Source of the DNA: Mucidula mucida
Taxonomy: Eukaryota > Basidiomycota > Agaricomycetes > Agaricales > Physalacriaceae
Reading direction: 5' to 3'
Assembly (NCBI GenBank): GCA_015501055.1
Contig: JADNYV010000582.1
Coordinates: 1-21,183 of the forward strand
Length of the DNA stretch: 21,183 nt
Shown: piece after piece, positions 1 through 8,420 of the stretch
Layout of the letters: the number at the start of each line of letters is the position of its first letter
Position numbering within the stretch: position 1 is the stretch's first letter
The notes under the pieces: model-generated
Database searches by the model: none
Told to the model about the DNA's origin: nothing
Seen by the model: the letters and a program-made list of their open reading frames with translations, nothing else
Program-made: the position numbers and the translations under genes

Positions 1-944
1 AACATGGGATATCAGAGGCCCTTACAATCATACATGTAATGCCAAAAAGCTTTGGAAGCTTGCATATGATTGATTTTGGGAAATTAAGCGGTGATCCAGC
101 GTGGACAATGCCCCAAACTCCATTATGATTGTACATGACCTTTCTGCCATCTTCGTGTCTCTCTGATATGTAAGCTGCTTCATAGAATATTATAATGGGA
201 AAATGTGTTGATCTTCAAAGGCGAATGAACATCTGTGACTGGTTATCCCGCACCATCTACAAGTACCGGCTAGTTGCTGTCAACACACAAATCAGGAGCA
301 TGAAGAGACCTTCAATGTTCCGAAGAAGCAGCCATGAAGCGTCATGGCACAATATTGCAATCCAAACACTTTGTGTGCGTGCGAAGCGCAGTTTGGCCGA
401 TCAGGTGCGGGGACATTTTCTTTGAGTGAAAGAGAGGTGTGTGGACCCCTGGTGGGTCGCCGCTTCAGCCTCCACTGGGCAGAGGCTCTAATGAAGGCAA
501 ACAGTCCGCGTATGGACCTATTAGGCATTTGTTGGCTTGTGAGTCAAACCAATGGCATCTGTATGTCGGACAGTGCACAGTGGCCTGCTATTATTCAATC
601 TCAATCCAGCCCGCTCAAGGATGGCAAGTCAGTGAAGCAACTGGCATAAGCTCTAGCTATTTTAACTGACTGCTCTATGGTTTTATGACTTTTGTATCAT
701 ATTCATACCGCCTCACATATATGTACAAGTAAATATTCTCCAACTTCCAAGTAAGAAATGAAAGACCTTCCTGGTACCGTCTCCAAGAGCCTTTGTAGAT
801 GCAACATATGAGCCGGCGGTCTCATGTTGCGGATTGACCCGTGTTCATCTGGGGCACTGGGATATGGTCTATTGGTGTATGTTCTAATGTAGGCATGTCT
901 TAAGTCCCTTTGTCGACAGCGTTATTGGGTCCTAGAAATTATAA
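1..944. other. No gene recognised; flank of the retrotransposon
   Basis: Only short overlapping open frames (at most about 100 codons) occur on either strand. None has a recognisable motif or a convincing intron/exon structure. The stretch lies upstream of the retrotransposon target duplication and, before that insertion, was continuous with the DNA now starting at 7467. I see no repeat shared with the rest of the window and no RNA gene. Confidence 0.5.
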
Positions 945-949
945 TTCAC
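945..949. repeat. Target-site duplication (TTCAC), left copy
   Basis: The five bases TTCAC lie immediately before the left LTR and are repeated exactly at 7462-7466, immediately after the right LTR. A 5-bp duplication is the usual footprint of a Ty3/gypsy integrase and shows that the whole element went in as one unit. Confidence 0.93.
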
Positions 950-1480
950 TGTTAGCGACTGACTAAGCCACAAGACTCAACCAGGTACCACAACAAGAAA
1001 CTAAGGAAGAAAGCGTTCGCGTTCGTAAGACTAGGCTAGGCCAGGTGTATAAACGAGATCGGAACTAAAGTACAATGATACTACACTACTGCTTATATAC
1101 TAGTAAGCCTGTGTTTGGGACTCCTTGTCCATACATGTTTCCGCTAGGGATAACTCCACGCCCTTGACCCAGTGTTGTATGCTACTAGTCCATGAAACCA
1201 TTAAATACGGGTGGTAACTGCATGTAAGTAATAATACTGAAACAACCATGTGTGCTACGAGTGTCGGTGGTGTGTATACAATGGGAAATCCATGAGATAT
1301 CGGCATGTATGATGTCATCCATGTGTTAGGTGTGTGTCCGACATGAGTACGGCTTCGGTAATGAACAGGAGTATGATCGGTGACGAAACAGATGATGAAA
1401 CAGTCCGTTGGTTGATAAGACAAGGCCCCCGATAAGATATGATAAGATGTGAAAGTGTGAAAATATGGCAATTCATAACA
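950..1480 (-). repeat. 3' LTR of the retrotransposon
   Basis: It is 531 bp long and begins TG and ends CA in either orientation (TGTTAGCG... to ...ATTCATAACA on the plus strand). It aligns without gaps to 6931-7461. In the element's orientation it follows the polypurine tract. A TATATAAG box is present at 1099-1092. Confidence 0.95.
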
Positions 1481-1493
1481 TCACCCCCTCCTT
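1481..1493 (-). promoter_or_regulatory. Polypurine tract of the retrotransposon
   Basis: On the minus strand the bases directly before the 3' LTR read AAGGAGGGGGTGA. This purine run is the expected plus-strand DNA primer left by RNase H, and its junction with the LTR fixes the LTR edge at 1480. It overlaps the pol stop codon (TAA at 1494-1492), so pol ends essentially at the LTR. Confidence 0.85.
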
Positions 1494-4400
1494 AAGGCGC
1501 AAGTTCCATTCTGCGCCAGATTTGCTCCATGAGGGCCGCAGAGGGTAGCGTCACGTCAAGAGGTTTGGTGTCAGGCGGTGGCATGGGTCGGAATAGATGT
1601 GATGGAAATTGCGACATGGGAACTTCAATGCGAGCAAGCACAGGTGGCTTCGGCTTGTTTGGGTACTGCTGGTGGAAATCACGAATAGCTTCGTCGGCAT
1701 TCTTGAGATTGCATGCCGGTTCCCATGTCTGTTTGTGTGTGCCATAACCCTTCCAGTGGACCTTGTATTGGAAACCCTTGCGGTACTTCCGGGAATTAAC
1801 CACTTTTTCAACTTCCCATTCCGGTTCGGCTCCTTCCAGCACAGGTGGTGGACGCGTGTCTCGGGGTTGCGTCGGGAATTGGGGCTCGTGATAAGGTGTC
1901 AACAGGGCCTCATTGAACACGGGATGGATGCTTTTCCACGTGTGAGAAATCTGAAGCTTGTAAGAGCTCGTCCCGACTTTCTTGATCACTTTGAACGGCC
2001 CGAAGTGTTTGTCATCAAGCTTCTTCATTGGTCGGTCCGTGCTGAGATTTGTCCCTTCCAGCCATACTTTGTCGCCCGCCTTGTATTCTACTGCATCTGT
2101 CCGCTTCCTGTCATAAAACCGTTTCATATCCTCCTTTGCCATTTTCAATGCTGACCCCACTTCGTCCCATGTTTTCCTCATGCCGTCGGCAAACTCCTGC
2201 GCAGTCTTATTTCTCGCTGCCGTTTTTGGAGTGGTGCCTTTGTAGGGATGTCTGCCCATGTCTGCAAAGAACGGAGTGACCTTGGTTGCCGAGTGTACCC
2301 GATCATTGTAAACAAATTCGGCAGAGGGTAACCATTCATGCCAGTTGTTCTGGTGGTAATTGACAAATATCCGTAAGAAATGTTCTATCTCTTGGTTCAA
2401 CCGTTCCGTTTGCCCATTTGCCTGTGGATGATATGCCATTGTGAAGTTTCCTTCAATGCCCAGCAACCAGTACAACTCCTTCATAAAACGCGAGTGGTAT
2501 TGTGGACCTCGATCATGTATCATCTGTCGCGGCAATTCATGTATGGGGAAGATTCAATTGCGGTAAATACGAGCCATGCCTTCTGACGTCAGGCTGGTGT
2601 GTGTTGGTATAATGCGTAACCGCTTTGTGAAATGGTCCACAAATGTGCTAATCGCATTGTATCCTTCCGACTCCAGCAACTCGCCAATCATGTCCGTCCC
2701 AACTTTCTCCCATGGTTTGCTTGGTACGTCTATAGGATGGAGGGGTGCAGCCGGTTTTGTGCGATGTGACTTTGTAACTTGGCATTTTTGACACCCTTCC
2801 ATGTATTCGCGGACGTCTCGGCTGATTCCTGGCCACCAATAGGTGCGTGTGATCAACTCAAGAGTCTTGTACCGTTCCGGATGCCCTGCAAGCTGTGCAT
2901 CATGATGCATTCCAATAACTTTTCCCCGCAATTCCTTGTCCTTCGGTATGTAAATACAATCTTTCCATATAATAAGTCCATTTTCCTTCTCTTCCCATCC
3001 TTTTTCTTTGTTTTCTAATGCTTTTTGTACGTATCTGTCTTTGTTTCCTTTTCTTTGTTTGATTTTGTTAAGTAATTCGTCCTCCGGTGTAGCTACTGTA
3101 TGTAAAGAAAATTGAATTTGTGATATAAAAAACTCCGGTTTTAGTAAAACAACGTTTTCATTATCTTTTTCCCCCTTCTCAAGGCCTGTCATCCTTGACA
3201 AGGCATCAGCTTTTCCCATTGTCTTGCCCGGCTTGTGAATCATCTGTATGTCATACTCCGCCAACTCCGTAACCCATCTCGCCTGCCTCTGATTCAGCTT
3301 CTGTGGCTTTTGGAAGTACTGGAGGTTTTGATAATCAGTGAAAACCTCCACTGTCTCCTTAGCGCCTAGGAGCTATTGCCGCCAGTCGTTGATCGAGTCC
3401 ATGATAGCCATCATCTCTTTGTCGTAGATCTCATAATTGTGCTCCACTTCGTTCAGCGCGTGAGACCAAAAGGCTACTGGTCTCCATTTTCCGTCAACCA
3501 ACTGGGAAAGAACCGCTCCGTTTGCATAGTTTGAGGAGTCTGCCTCGACTCAAAACTTGCCGTTGTCGTGTGGTACGATTAGAACGGGTTCTTCTGTCAT
3601 CCTTCGTTTCAACTCCTCAAACACCTTGTGCTGCTCCATGCCCCAAACCCATTTGCCCTTCCCGGTTAGCAATGTCAATGGCTTTGCTACTCCCGCAAAT
3701 CCCCGGATGAAACATCGGTAGAAGTTGCAGAAGCCCAGGAATGACTGTACTTCCTTCTTCTTCGTCGGCTCCTTCCATTCCTTGACTACGGCCACTTTTG
3801 CCGGATCCATCTTCACTTCTCCTCCTCCAACAATAACTCCCAAGTAGTCTACAGTATGTGCCTCGAAACTACATTTCTTGGGTTTTAAATACAACTTATT
3901 TACTCGCAATATCTCTAGTACTTGTCATACAATATGCCTATGTTCTTCCAACGTATTTGTAAAAATAAGTATGTCGTCTAAGTAAACTATAACATGTCCT
4001 TCATCGATCAGCTCCTTCAGAATGTGATTCATGAACGATTGGAATGTCGCCGGCGAGTTTGTAAGTCCGAAGAACATGACTGAGGGCTCGAACAGGCCTC
4101 GGTTTGTTCTAAACGCCGCTTTCCACTCATCACCTTCTTTGATCCGGATGTTATTGTAACCCCATCGGACATTCATCTTTGTGAAAACCTTTGCTCCCTT
4201 CAACTTGTCGATAAGCTCCTGAATTAACGGCAAGGGATATTGGTTCTTGATTGTCATGTCGTTCAACTTCCAATAATCCTGTACTGGCCGAAGGCTTCCA
4301 TCCTTCTTTTTGACAAAAAAGAAGGGTGATGCCATAGGTGAAATTGATGGCCGTATGCGTCCCGTGCATATGTTTTCCTCCAAGAACTCGTCTAATGCCT

Positions 4401-5368
4401 TCTGCTCGGATGGACTAAGGGGATAGACCTTGCAGTCAACCGGTTTGGAACCAGGCGTGAGTTCTATTGCGTGATCCCAGGGTCTTCGCTCCGGTAGCTT
4501 GTCAAAGTCCGCCTTGCTGAATACATCGGAAAATTCCTCGATGTAAGGTGCAGCAGCGGATGAAGGCTGTTGTGATCTCAGCTTTTCTCCGCTTTTGCAA
4601 TAGTTGTCCCAGTCCATCCAGAACAAACGCTCTCCCTCTTCCAACTTCTCTTCTACGTCTTCTCCTTCATCTTCCGGTGAGTTGTACTCGGGTAGATAGC
4701 CGCAGCGGTCTGGGCATCGATCAAAGGTCAATGTGGATTCCGTCCAGTTGATCGTGGGGTTGTGATATCGTAACCAATCTAGCCCCAAAAAGATACTTGT
4801 TTTGCCAAGATTGGTGACGGCCAACTTGATCTTTTTGGTGTGATCACCGATCTTCATCCGGACCTCCACGAAACCTTCAATTGCCCCTCCCTCGTTTAGG
4901 GTTCCATCCGCATTGTAGACAGGAAGCTTAACCGGTAACTCCTTGATCGGAAGTCCGTTCTTCTTGACGAATTCTTTATTGACGCAAGAACCCGTTGCTC
5001 CACTGTTAAGAAGGGCACTCGTTTCCCGTTCAGAGCCTGTGTGCCCGCTCTCTATGGTTACTCGGAGTTTCATGTCTTGCCCCTTTGTTCCCCGGATGTA
5101 CTTCCTCGACTTTTTTAACTCCGTCACAACTTCCACCGCAGCTTCCCTCGTCAACGCTCTGATCGCCATCACCTTCTCTTCCGTCGCTTCTCTCTCTCTC
5201 CGCTCCGGCATCCATCCTCTCAAAATTCCCACTGCTCTCGGCACTTTGTCCTCTCTTAGCCGTTGTGCAATCCACTCGGGCGTGTTTGGCTCAAATCTTT
5301 CTTTTGCAGGTTTTGTTGGTGAAGTCGTTGATGATATTTTAGGCGTATCAGTACCAGTACTATAAATA

Positions 5369-5612
5369 CTGTAGTGTTTCGACCGCAAATTCACATAACG
5401 GGTCACGGGGGTCTTTGAAGTGAAGCTATATATACATTATAACGGGTCACGGACCACTTTGGTCAGGCACGAGCCTCCAAATAAGGAAATTTCAGGTCCC
5501 GCTATAAGCAGAACTGTCCAAAAAAGGCAATTTAAGGGTCTGTGAAGCTGTTCGCTGTAACTTCAGACCATAATGGGTCACAGGCTGTGAAGTTACGGTC
5601 GAAACGCTACAG
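5369..5612. mobile_element. MITE-like element with 27-bp terminal inverted repeats and TA duplication
   Basis: Both ends read CTGTAG(T/C)GTTTCGACCG inward, and about 24 of the first 27 bases match between the left end and the reverse complement of the right end. The dinucleotide TA flanks both sides (5367-5368 and 5613-5614), the target preference of Tc1/mariner-type transposases. It has no coding capacity. A short motif close to ATAACGGGTCAC recurs inside it (near 5395, 5441 and, inverted, near 5570). It interrupts the retrotransposon between gag and protease, so it arrived after that element, and it is a non-autonomous copy that would need a transposase from elsewhere. The superfamily is inferred only from TIR and TA. 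Confidence 0.8.
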
Positions 5613-5648
5613 TAGATTCTGCATCTGACAACTTTTCCCTTGATGACT

Positions 5649-5691
5649 GCTCCAGCAGGACTGCGTCTACTGCGGGAGCTTCGCAAAACCC
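5649..5691 (-). promoter_or_regulatory. Programmed -1 ribosomal frameshift signal at the gag/pol overlap
   Basis: In the gag frame the codons TTG GGT TTT GCG contain the heptamer GGGTTTT (5691-5685), which fits the X XXY YYZ slippery rule with zero-frame codons GGT TTT. A 5-nt spacer (GCGAA) follows, then a stem: GCTCCCGCAG (5679-5670) pairs with CTGCTGGAGC (5658-5649), nine pairs and one mismatch, with an 11-nt loop holding the gag stop TAG (5669-5667). A -1 slip moves the ribosome into the frame that runs on, across the MITE site, into protease and RT. Known Ty3/gypsy and retroviral Gag-Pol proteins are often made this way; use here is inferred. Confidence 0.8.
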
Positions 5692-6596
5692 AACTCTTCG
5701 GCCAACTTCTTCTTCTCCTCGTCATTCATTTTGGTCCATATACCCCGAATCGTCTGAGGTCGACCCTTCTTGGGACAGAACCTGTTGACATGGCCGTGTT
5801 CTTCACAGCTGAAGCAGAGTCCTCTTCAACGTGTGTTGTTAATGTCCATCGGCCTGCCAGCTCCTTCATAGGTAACGCCGGTGGCATCTTGTCGTGTGAT
5901 TGGCGTTGGGGGTGGGTTCGTAGGATTGGCTCTCGATGTAGCCACCTGCGGGGCTTGAGGTTGGGACTGCATGCCGGACCTCTTGCTCGCCGTTCGCCTT
6001 CTCCACAGCTGATCAATCTGAATAATCTGTGCCTTCCAATCCTTGTATTTCACCGGCAACCCGTCTTGGCTGCCATAGATCTGGTCGATGATCTTCTCGT
6101 TGACATTGGTCTCGAGAAGACGTACGACATATGCGTCATCCTTCGAGTATTCCACCTGAGTAAGCAGAACCTCGAACTTCTGAAAGAAATCTTGAGCGGT
6201 GTCTTGCCCCTGGCGCAACCGCTCGATCTGATCTTGCGCGTCTCGCGTGAGGTTGGAATCCACAAATTGCTCCTTCAAGTTCTCCTTGAACTCAGTCCAA
6301 GAGACTGTCCATTCCTCTTCTTCCTTGTCGAAGTTCTGATCCGAGTAGTTCTGGACCCATGCATCAACGTGATCTCCTTGGATGTAGGAGAGAACAACAT
6401 CGATCCTTTCGGAGTCAGATGTGAGGTTGTTCTTTTTGTCACGGATGTATGTGAACATCGATCGCCACCAGCTCTTGTACTTGGATTTGTCCCCGTCATA
6501 GTCATAAGGCTTGTTGACAAGGGATCGGCCTTTGGTTTTGTCATTGGCGTGATGAGCGGGTGTGTGATGAGCGGCTTCAGATGCTTCGTTGGACAT
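5667..6596 (-). pseudogene. gag: gag: capsid-like protein with CCHC zinc knuckle, one nonsense mutation
   Basis: Gag would build the virus-like particle that packages element RNA. The frame starts at ATG 6596, 334 bp inside the 5' LTR. The N-terminal 200 residues are a helical, charged retrotransposon Gag domain (motifs KYKSWWRSMFTYI, WTEFKENLKEQFVDSN, RLRQGQDTAQDFFQKF). A TGA at 5828-5826 stops it after 256 residues. The same frame then continues through a zinc knuckle, CFSCEEHGHVNRFC (C-x2-C-x4-H-x4-C), and a Lys/Glu-rich tail to TAG 5669-5667. The TGA is therefore a point mutation that separates capsid from nucleocapsid, probably from an Arg CGA codon. The natural Gag would be about 309 residues. 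The -1 recoding signal overlaps its end. Confidence 0.92.
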
Positions 6597-6930
6597 GATG
6601 AATCGGGGTGATAGGATCAGAGAGTGAAAGGGTGAAAGTGGGGATATGGGTGATGCGGATTTAGATGAAACGGGTGAGGGAATAGAGGTTTGGATGAATA
6701 AGGAGGAGTTGCCTAGATCTGAAATAGAATCCAGGACTTGGTAGGGTGGGGAATGATGGTGTGTATTGTAAGGTAAGTAAAGTAGGTAGGTATCGTAACT
6801 GTCTACGCTATTTTACCAACTACTGACTATATATCTACGGAGCCCAAGAGCTCGTCACAAGTTCGCAATTGCCCAGCCGACGTCCCTCTGGTGTGAGGTA
6901 AGCCGAAGTTTTCCTGGGAACGGGGGTTGA
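6597..6930 (-). other. 5' leader of the retrotransposon (LTR to gag)
   Basis: This non-coding stretch should carry the minus-strand primer-binding site next to the 5' LTR. The sequence there (minus strand, 6930 downward) begins TCAACCCCCGTTCCCAGG and lacks the TGG start of a site complementary to a tRNA 3' end. The primer therefore cannot be named: it may be an internal tRNA region, self-priming or a mutated site. Confidence 0.6.
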
Positions 6931-7461
6931 TATTAGCGACTGACTAAGCCACGAGACTCAACCAGATACCACAACAAGAAACTAAGGAAGAAAGCGTTCG
7001 CGTTCGTAAGACTAGGCTAGGCCAGGTGTATAAATGAGATTGGAACTAAAGTACAATGATACTACACTACTGCTTATATACTAGTAAGCCTGTGTTTGGG
7101 ACTCCTTGTCCATATGTGTTTCCGCTAGGGATAACTCCACGCCCTTGACCCAGTGTTGTATGCTACTAGTCCGTGAAACCATTAAATACGAGTGGTAACT
7201 GCATGTAAGTAATAATACTGAAACAACCATGTGTGCTACAAGTGTCGGTGGTGTGTATACAATAGGGAGTCCATGAGGTGTCAGCATGTATGATGTCATC
7301 CATGTGTTGGGCATGTATCCAACATGAGTACGGCTTCGGTAATGAAAAGGAGTATGATTGGTGGTGAAACGGATGATGAAACAGTCCGTTGGTTGATAAG
7401 ACAAGGCCCCCGATAAGATATGACAAGATGTGAAAATGTGAAAATATGGCGATTCATAACA
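6931..7461 (-). repeat. 5' LTR of the retrotransposon
   Basis: It is 531 bp and gap-free against 950-1480. In the element's orientation it starts TGTTATGAAT at 7461 and ends at 6931, where the last bases are TA rather than CA because of a transition in the terminal dinucleotide. It contains the promoter that would drive element transcription. Confidence 0.95.
7073..7080 (-). promoter_or_regulatory. TATA box of the 5' LTR promoter
   Basis: TATATAAG on the minus strand, about 380 bp into the LTR, is conserved at the matching place in the other LTR (1099-1092). Transcription would be expected to begin some 25-30 bases downstream, near 7050-7045, marking the U3/R border. The start itself is inferred. 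Confidence 0.55.
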
Positions 7462-7466
7462 TTCAC
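7462..7466. repeat. Target-site duplication (TTCAC), right copy
   Basis: Exact copy of 945-949, directly after the 5' LTR. Only nine bases separate it from the edge of the dispersed repeat at 7476. Confidence 0.93.
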
Positions 7467-7475
7467 GCTCACTGC

Positions 7476-7906
7476 CGATCACCAAAACTCTGAGGCAGTG
7501 ACCACTCCTATACCTTACTCTGTGTAGAGTACAATACTCAGTATCTCTTGTGGGCCTCCAAATCCGGACTCAAGTCCTATGGGTGGTCTGATCCTTTCTG
7601 GATGGACTGAATGCCAATTGCAGCTAGGCACCAGACCGACAATGTGACACATGCCCCAGGGTAACTGATGCCTACTATATGAGCAAGCCTTGATGTAGTA
7701 GTTAGTCATAGTGTACTACCAGTAGGTAATATATCAAGGCTTGCTCATGTAGTGGGCAGAGGTTACCTGGTAGTCAGCTGAGCAACACGGGCCTGGCCAG
7801 CTCGAGAGTCTCCTGACGGGCATGTAGGACTGACTGAGGCTCTACACTCGACCAACTGTGAGAGTTCAGTCTGTTAACAGGGGAGGACAGCACCTTTTGC
7901 TTCAAC
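7476..7906. repeat. Dispersed repeat, copy A (about 431 bp) with internal hairpin
   Basis: Copy A aligns in the same orientation with 16204-16636. Similarity starts at CGATCACCAAA and stops at TTTTGCTTCAAC, and the flanks are unrelated. The last 170 bp or so are nearly identical (four transitions and one indel by hand); the first half is more diverged. Within it, 7679-7694 and 7733-7748 form a perfect 16-bp inverted repeat (ATGAGCAAGCCTTGAT) with a 38-nt loop. I see no terminal inverted repeats, TG...CA ends, clear pol III boxes or poly-A tail, so its class is unknown. A minus-strand frame of about 80 codons runs into it from 8019 but has no recognisable motif. Confidence 0.85.
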
Positions 7907-8420
7907 CGCCACCGGACTTTGAACAGTCCCACGGACCAATCGGTCCGACGCCCACGCCCACGTGTCGAAGTTGACGGAAACCACCATGTTGAGCTAGCTC
8001 TCTTGACGCTGTCTAACAAGTATTGGAGCCTCTAACTGTCCTTTGTAATGTTGACTCACAAGTCCTCAGGAAATTATGGTATACGTAAAAATCATACCTT
8101 TAGCTCAGTATCTGGAACACACGATCAAGCGATGCCGCATCGAAATCAGGACGCGATTGCGCTTTTCGTCCGGGTCTATTGTTCTTTATGCCCTTGCCAA
8201 ATCGAGGTCAGCTGACAGAGACCGCGTCTGGAGTCGGGCCACTGCCACTGTGGACAATGCCCAGCTCTATTAGGCAATAATTCAGAAGTGGACCACTGGC
8301 GCCCGAAAAAGCGAACAATGCATTTGTCACGGGACAACGTCTATAACTACGCGTAGCGCGCTCATTGTGTATTGTTTCTTTTCCACTACCGCCAACTACC
8401 CAGCTCATTGTTTACCAAAG
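7907..8420. other. Intergenic; presumed upstream region of the gene at 8421
   Basis: No coding region or repeat is recognised. The stretch separates repeat copy A from the ATG at 8421 and probably includes that gene's promoter and 5' leader. I see no convincing TATA box. Confidence 0.4.

Larger units (their letters stand above)
1492..5691 (-). pseudogene. pol: pol polyprotein: protease, RT, RNase H, integrase, chromodomain (broken)
   Basis: The polyprotein would process Gag-Pol, copy the element RNA and integrate the DNA. It stays in one frame from the gag overlap to 1492, about 1,320 codons without the nested MITE. The protease motif is seen as NSGATG; family members have DSGA, so the catalytic Asp is Asn (codon 5007-5005). 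RT motif A reads [10 protein letters not shown] where an Asp is expected (codon 4173-4171); YLDD is intact (3984-3973). RNase H follows (VEADSSNYA, then FTDYQNL). Integrase has an HHCC zinc-binding N-terminus and all three DDE residues (GTDMIG, HDRGPQ, NQEIEH). A chromodomain (EWEVEKVV ... YKVHWKGY ... TWEP) lies at about 1660-1821. Four in-frame stops break it: TGA 3927-3925, TGA 3552-3550, TAG 3375-3373 and TGA 2556-2554. No frameshifting indel was seen. The ATG at 5406 lies inside the MITE and is not the native start. Confidence 0.95.
950..7461 (-). mobile_element. Ty3/gypsy chromovirus LTR retrotransposon, inactivated, with a nested MITE
   Basis: This is a 6.5-kb element read on the minus strand: 5' LTR (6931-7461), leader, gag, pol, polypurine tract, 3' LTR (950-1480), flanked by TTCAC duplications. 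Pol order is protease, reverse transcriptase, RNase H, integrase, then a C-terminal chromodomain, which defines the chromovirus branch of Ty3/gypsy (Metaviridae). The structure is complete, with no internal deletion seen. It is dead because of five in-frame stop codons and Asp to Asn changes at the protease and RT active sites. A 244-bp TA-flanked inverted-repeat element (5369-5612) is inserted between gag and protease. The two LTRs differ at 29 of 531 aligned positions by hand count, so the insertion is not recent. Confidence 0.96.

Noticed and set aside
1100..1471. Open frame of about 124 codons in the LTR, also open in the other LTR (7081-7485)
   Set aside because: It is shared because the LTRs are copies of each other. 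The differences between the two include many amino-acid changes without a pattern of constraint, and no motif is seen. I treat it as chance.
5640..6611. Plus-strand open frame of 323 codons
   Set aside because: It lies opposite gag. The minus-strand frame has clear Gag and zinc-knuckle motifs, while the plus-strand product has none; it is a shadow frame.
7476..7906. Dispersed repeat as a solo LTR, SINE or MITE
   Set aside because: No TG...CA ends, polypurine tract, target duplication, terminal inverted repeats, convincing pol III A/B boxes or A-rich tail at either copy. I left the class open.
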